Program-made: the position numbers and the translations under genes
Assembly: GCA_002310215.1 (NCBI GenBank)
Contig: DBYR01000013.1
Span: 295,142-302,286 of the forward strand
Source of the DNA: Bacteroidales bacterium UBA1181
Lineage (GTDB): Bacteria > Bacteroidota > Bacteroidia > Bacteroidales > Paludibacteraceae
Reading direction: 5' to 3'
DNA length: 7,145 nt
Shown here: one piece after another, positions 5,924-7,145 of the stretch
Numbering within the stretch: the first letter of the stretch is position 1
Layout of the letters: every line of letters begins with the position of its first letter
The notes under the pieces: generated by a model
The model's input: only the letters and a program-made list of their open reading frames with translations
Databases searched by the model: none
Told to the model about the DNA's origin: nothing

Positions 5924-7145
5924 ATGAAACATTTTGACACTATTTGCAAAAAGATGACGTGGATTGACTCAGTCATGAAGCGGTTAGAACATTTCGGTTT
6001 CCGAAACTCTACAACACGACGAAACAATTTATCAACTTTTAATCAAATAGAAAACCAAATGAACAAAAAAGCATTCGAGTGGCGACGTATAGCTACGGGC
6101 GCACTCACAGCAGGTTTTTTGCTCCTTTCTGGTGCGAGTTACGCGGCCGATCCGTGTTCGGTGACTCCTAGTGTAAGCGGGGGGCAGAAAATTGAATTTA
6201 ACGGTGGAAACCAAAGGACAGGAAACACCCAAGGCGGTTACAGCTATGAGCTGTGGCGTAACGGAGGAGGTTCAGGTTCAATCACTCTCTACAACCAAGA
6301 GGCTGCATTTAAAGCAGAGTGGAACAATGCCGGTGATTACCTCGGACGTGTAGGAAAATCATGGGGCAATACACCATCTGTAGATAACATTGGTGGTAAC
6401 TTGGTGGTTGAGTACCAATTCTCCAAGTCAGGTGATGACGGTAGAACCTACTCATACGTGGGAATCTATGGTTGGATGAACAATCCTCAAATCGAATATT
6501 ATATCGTAGACGACTGGTTGCATGACCGTGGTACACCGGGTGGTAGCTACATCGGTTCTAAAAAAGGTACTATTATCGTGGATGGTGAGGAATACGCAGT
6601 CTGGACAGGTACTCGTACCGGTGAGTCTAAATGGGGTAACTCAACCTTCACTCAGATCTTCAGTATCCGTCAATCCCGCCGCCAATGCGGTACTATCCAT
6701 GTGTCTGAGCACTTCAGACAATGGAAGAAATTAGGTTTGAACCTTGGTGGCTTGATGGAATGCCAAATCTTGGCTGAAGCTGGTGGTGGATCAGGTTACG
6801 TAGATTTCAAATACGCGAAGATGGAGATTAACAGCGATTCCAGCGATGGAAACGATGGAAGCAGCTCATCTTCTAACAACAATAACAACAACAATAACAA
6901 CAACAATAATAACAACAACAATAATAACAACAACAATAATAACAACAATAACAACACCAACACTAATACCAATACTAATACTAACACCAACACGGCTACT
7001 TCAGAGCCTGTTGATCCATGCCAGCAAAAGACCAAACAGTCTGGTAATGGAAAGACATTGACCAACAATGGTGTGCAAGATATTGGAAACGGTTACAATG
7101 TTGAGATGTGGAACGAGAGAGGTAACGGATCTGTTACATGCTTCG
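5924..7145 (+). CDS. Secreted GH11 xylanase with Asn-rich linker and start of a second GH11-like domain (gene 3, 3' end outside window)
   Basis: The frame is open from ATG 5924 to the window edge (407 residues). An in-frame TAA at 5918-5920 rules out an earlier start. Residues 1-45 are an extension resembling that of gene 2 (MKH, KKMT, RLE, FG, NQI). Residues 46-74 form a signal peptide nearly identical to gene 2's, cut after SYA. Residues about 75-303 are a GH11 endo-xylanase: nucleophile Glu191 (QIEYY) and acid/base Glu285 (LAEAGGG) are 94 residues apart. An acidic/Ser stretch leads to 27 consecutive Asn (318-344) and six Thr-Asn pairs (345-356). Residues about 364-407 (DPC, GNGYNVEMW, GNGSVTCF) resemble the first strands of the first GH11 domain, so a double xylanase is likely, an architecture known for some rumen xylanases. 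CBM6, CE15 or a T9SS domain may lie beyond the edge. ATG 6059 (MNKK) is the alternative start. Confidence 0.9.
   Translation, partial: MKHFDTICKKMTWIDSVMKRLEHFGFRNSTTRRNNLSTFNQIENQMNKKAFEWRRIATGALTAGFLLLSGASYAADPCSVTPSVSGGQKIEFNGGNQRTGNTQGGYSYELWRNGGGSGSITLYNQEAAFKAEWNNAGDYLGRVGKSWGNTPSVDNIGGNLVVEYQFSKSGDDGRTYSYVGIYGWMNNPQIEYYIVDDWLHDRGTPGGSYIGSKKGTIIVDGEEYAVWTGTRTGESKWGNSTFTQIFSIRQSRRQCGTIHVSEHFRQWKKLGLNLGGLMECQILAEAGGGSGYVDFKYAKMEINSDSSDGNDGSSSSSNNNNNNNNNNNNNNNNNNNNNNNNNNNTNTNTNTNTNTNTATSEPVDPCQQKTKQSGNGKTLTNNGVQDIGNGYNVEMWNERGNGSVTCF
6875..6994 (+). repeat. Poly-Asn and Thr-Asn codon repeat in gene 3
   Basis: Twenty-seven Asn codons (6875-6955) mix AAC and AAT in a pattern. A 15-nt unit of three AAC and two AAT is repeated exactly three times at 6896-6940, flanked by shorter related units. 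Six Thr-Asn codon pairs and a final Thr follow. The pattern suggests growth by slippage or unequal exchange of multi-codon units. It forms the flexible linker between two catalytic domains. Confidence 0.92.

Noticed and set aside
6796..7068. Minus-strand frame with a long poly-Leu run
   Set aside because: It is the antisense of the Asn/Thr codon repeat in gene 3; the Leu run is a by-product of AAC/AAT repeats.

Overview
The window holds three tandem, same-strand genes for secreted xylan-degrading enzymes: one cut by the left edge, one complete, one cut by the right edge. The best guess for the organism is a fibre-degrading gut or rumen member of the Bacteroidota. The reasons are a C-terminal type IX secretion (T9SS) sorting domain on genes 1 and 2, promoter-like TAnnTTTG boxes, no Shine-Dalgarno sites but A-rich translation starts, and a plant cell-wall enzyme set. 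Fibrobacter also has T9SS-like sorting and CBM6-rich enzymes, so it cannot be excluded from sequence alone.

Layout. Positions 1-1935 hold the 3' part of gene 1: CBM6, a Gly/Ser/Glu repeat linker, a CE15 glucuronoyl esterase and a T9SS sorting domain. An intrinsic terminator follows (1961-1993). A 410-bp AT-rich spacer then carries a 29-nt run of alternating purine/pyrimidine, a GC-rich hairpin and a structured stretch just before gene 2. Gene 2 (2404-5430) is complete: a long N-terminal extension, a signal peptide, a GH11 xylanase, CBM6, the same repeat linker, CE15 and a T9SS domain. Its terminator is at 5450-5486. A second spacer (5487-5923) ends in a promoter region built from short direct repeats. 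Gene 3 starts at 5924 and runs off the window: the same extension and signal peptide, a GH11 domain, a 27-residue poly-Asn plus (Thr-Asn)6 linker, and the start of what looks like a second GH11 domain.

How they work together. GH11 domains cut the xylan backbone. CBM6 should hold the enzyme on the polysaccharide. CE15 should cut the ester between glucuronic acid side groups of xylan and lignin alcohols. The T9SS domain should export the protein across the outer membrane, probably leaving it on the surface. Each gene appears to be its own transcription unit. Genes 1 and 2 are paralogs with a mosaic identity pattern (about 94%, then about 70%, then about 93% at DNA level). Genes 2 and 3 share their N-terminal and GH11 regions, so the array looks like duplication with module exchange.

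Most notable points: a conserved 45-46 residue extension ahead of an otherwise complete signal peptide; Tyr in place of the usual Arg in the CE15 nucleophile motif of both esterases; the mosaic paralogy; and the repeat-built Asn linker. No RNA gene, insertion sequence or CRISPR array was seen. No wholly new system is claimed.
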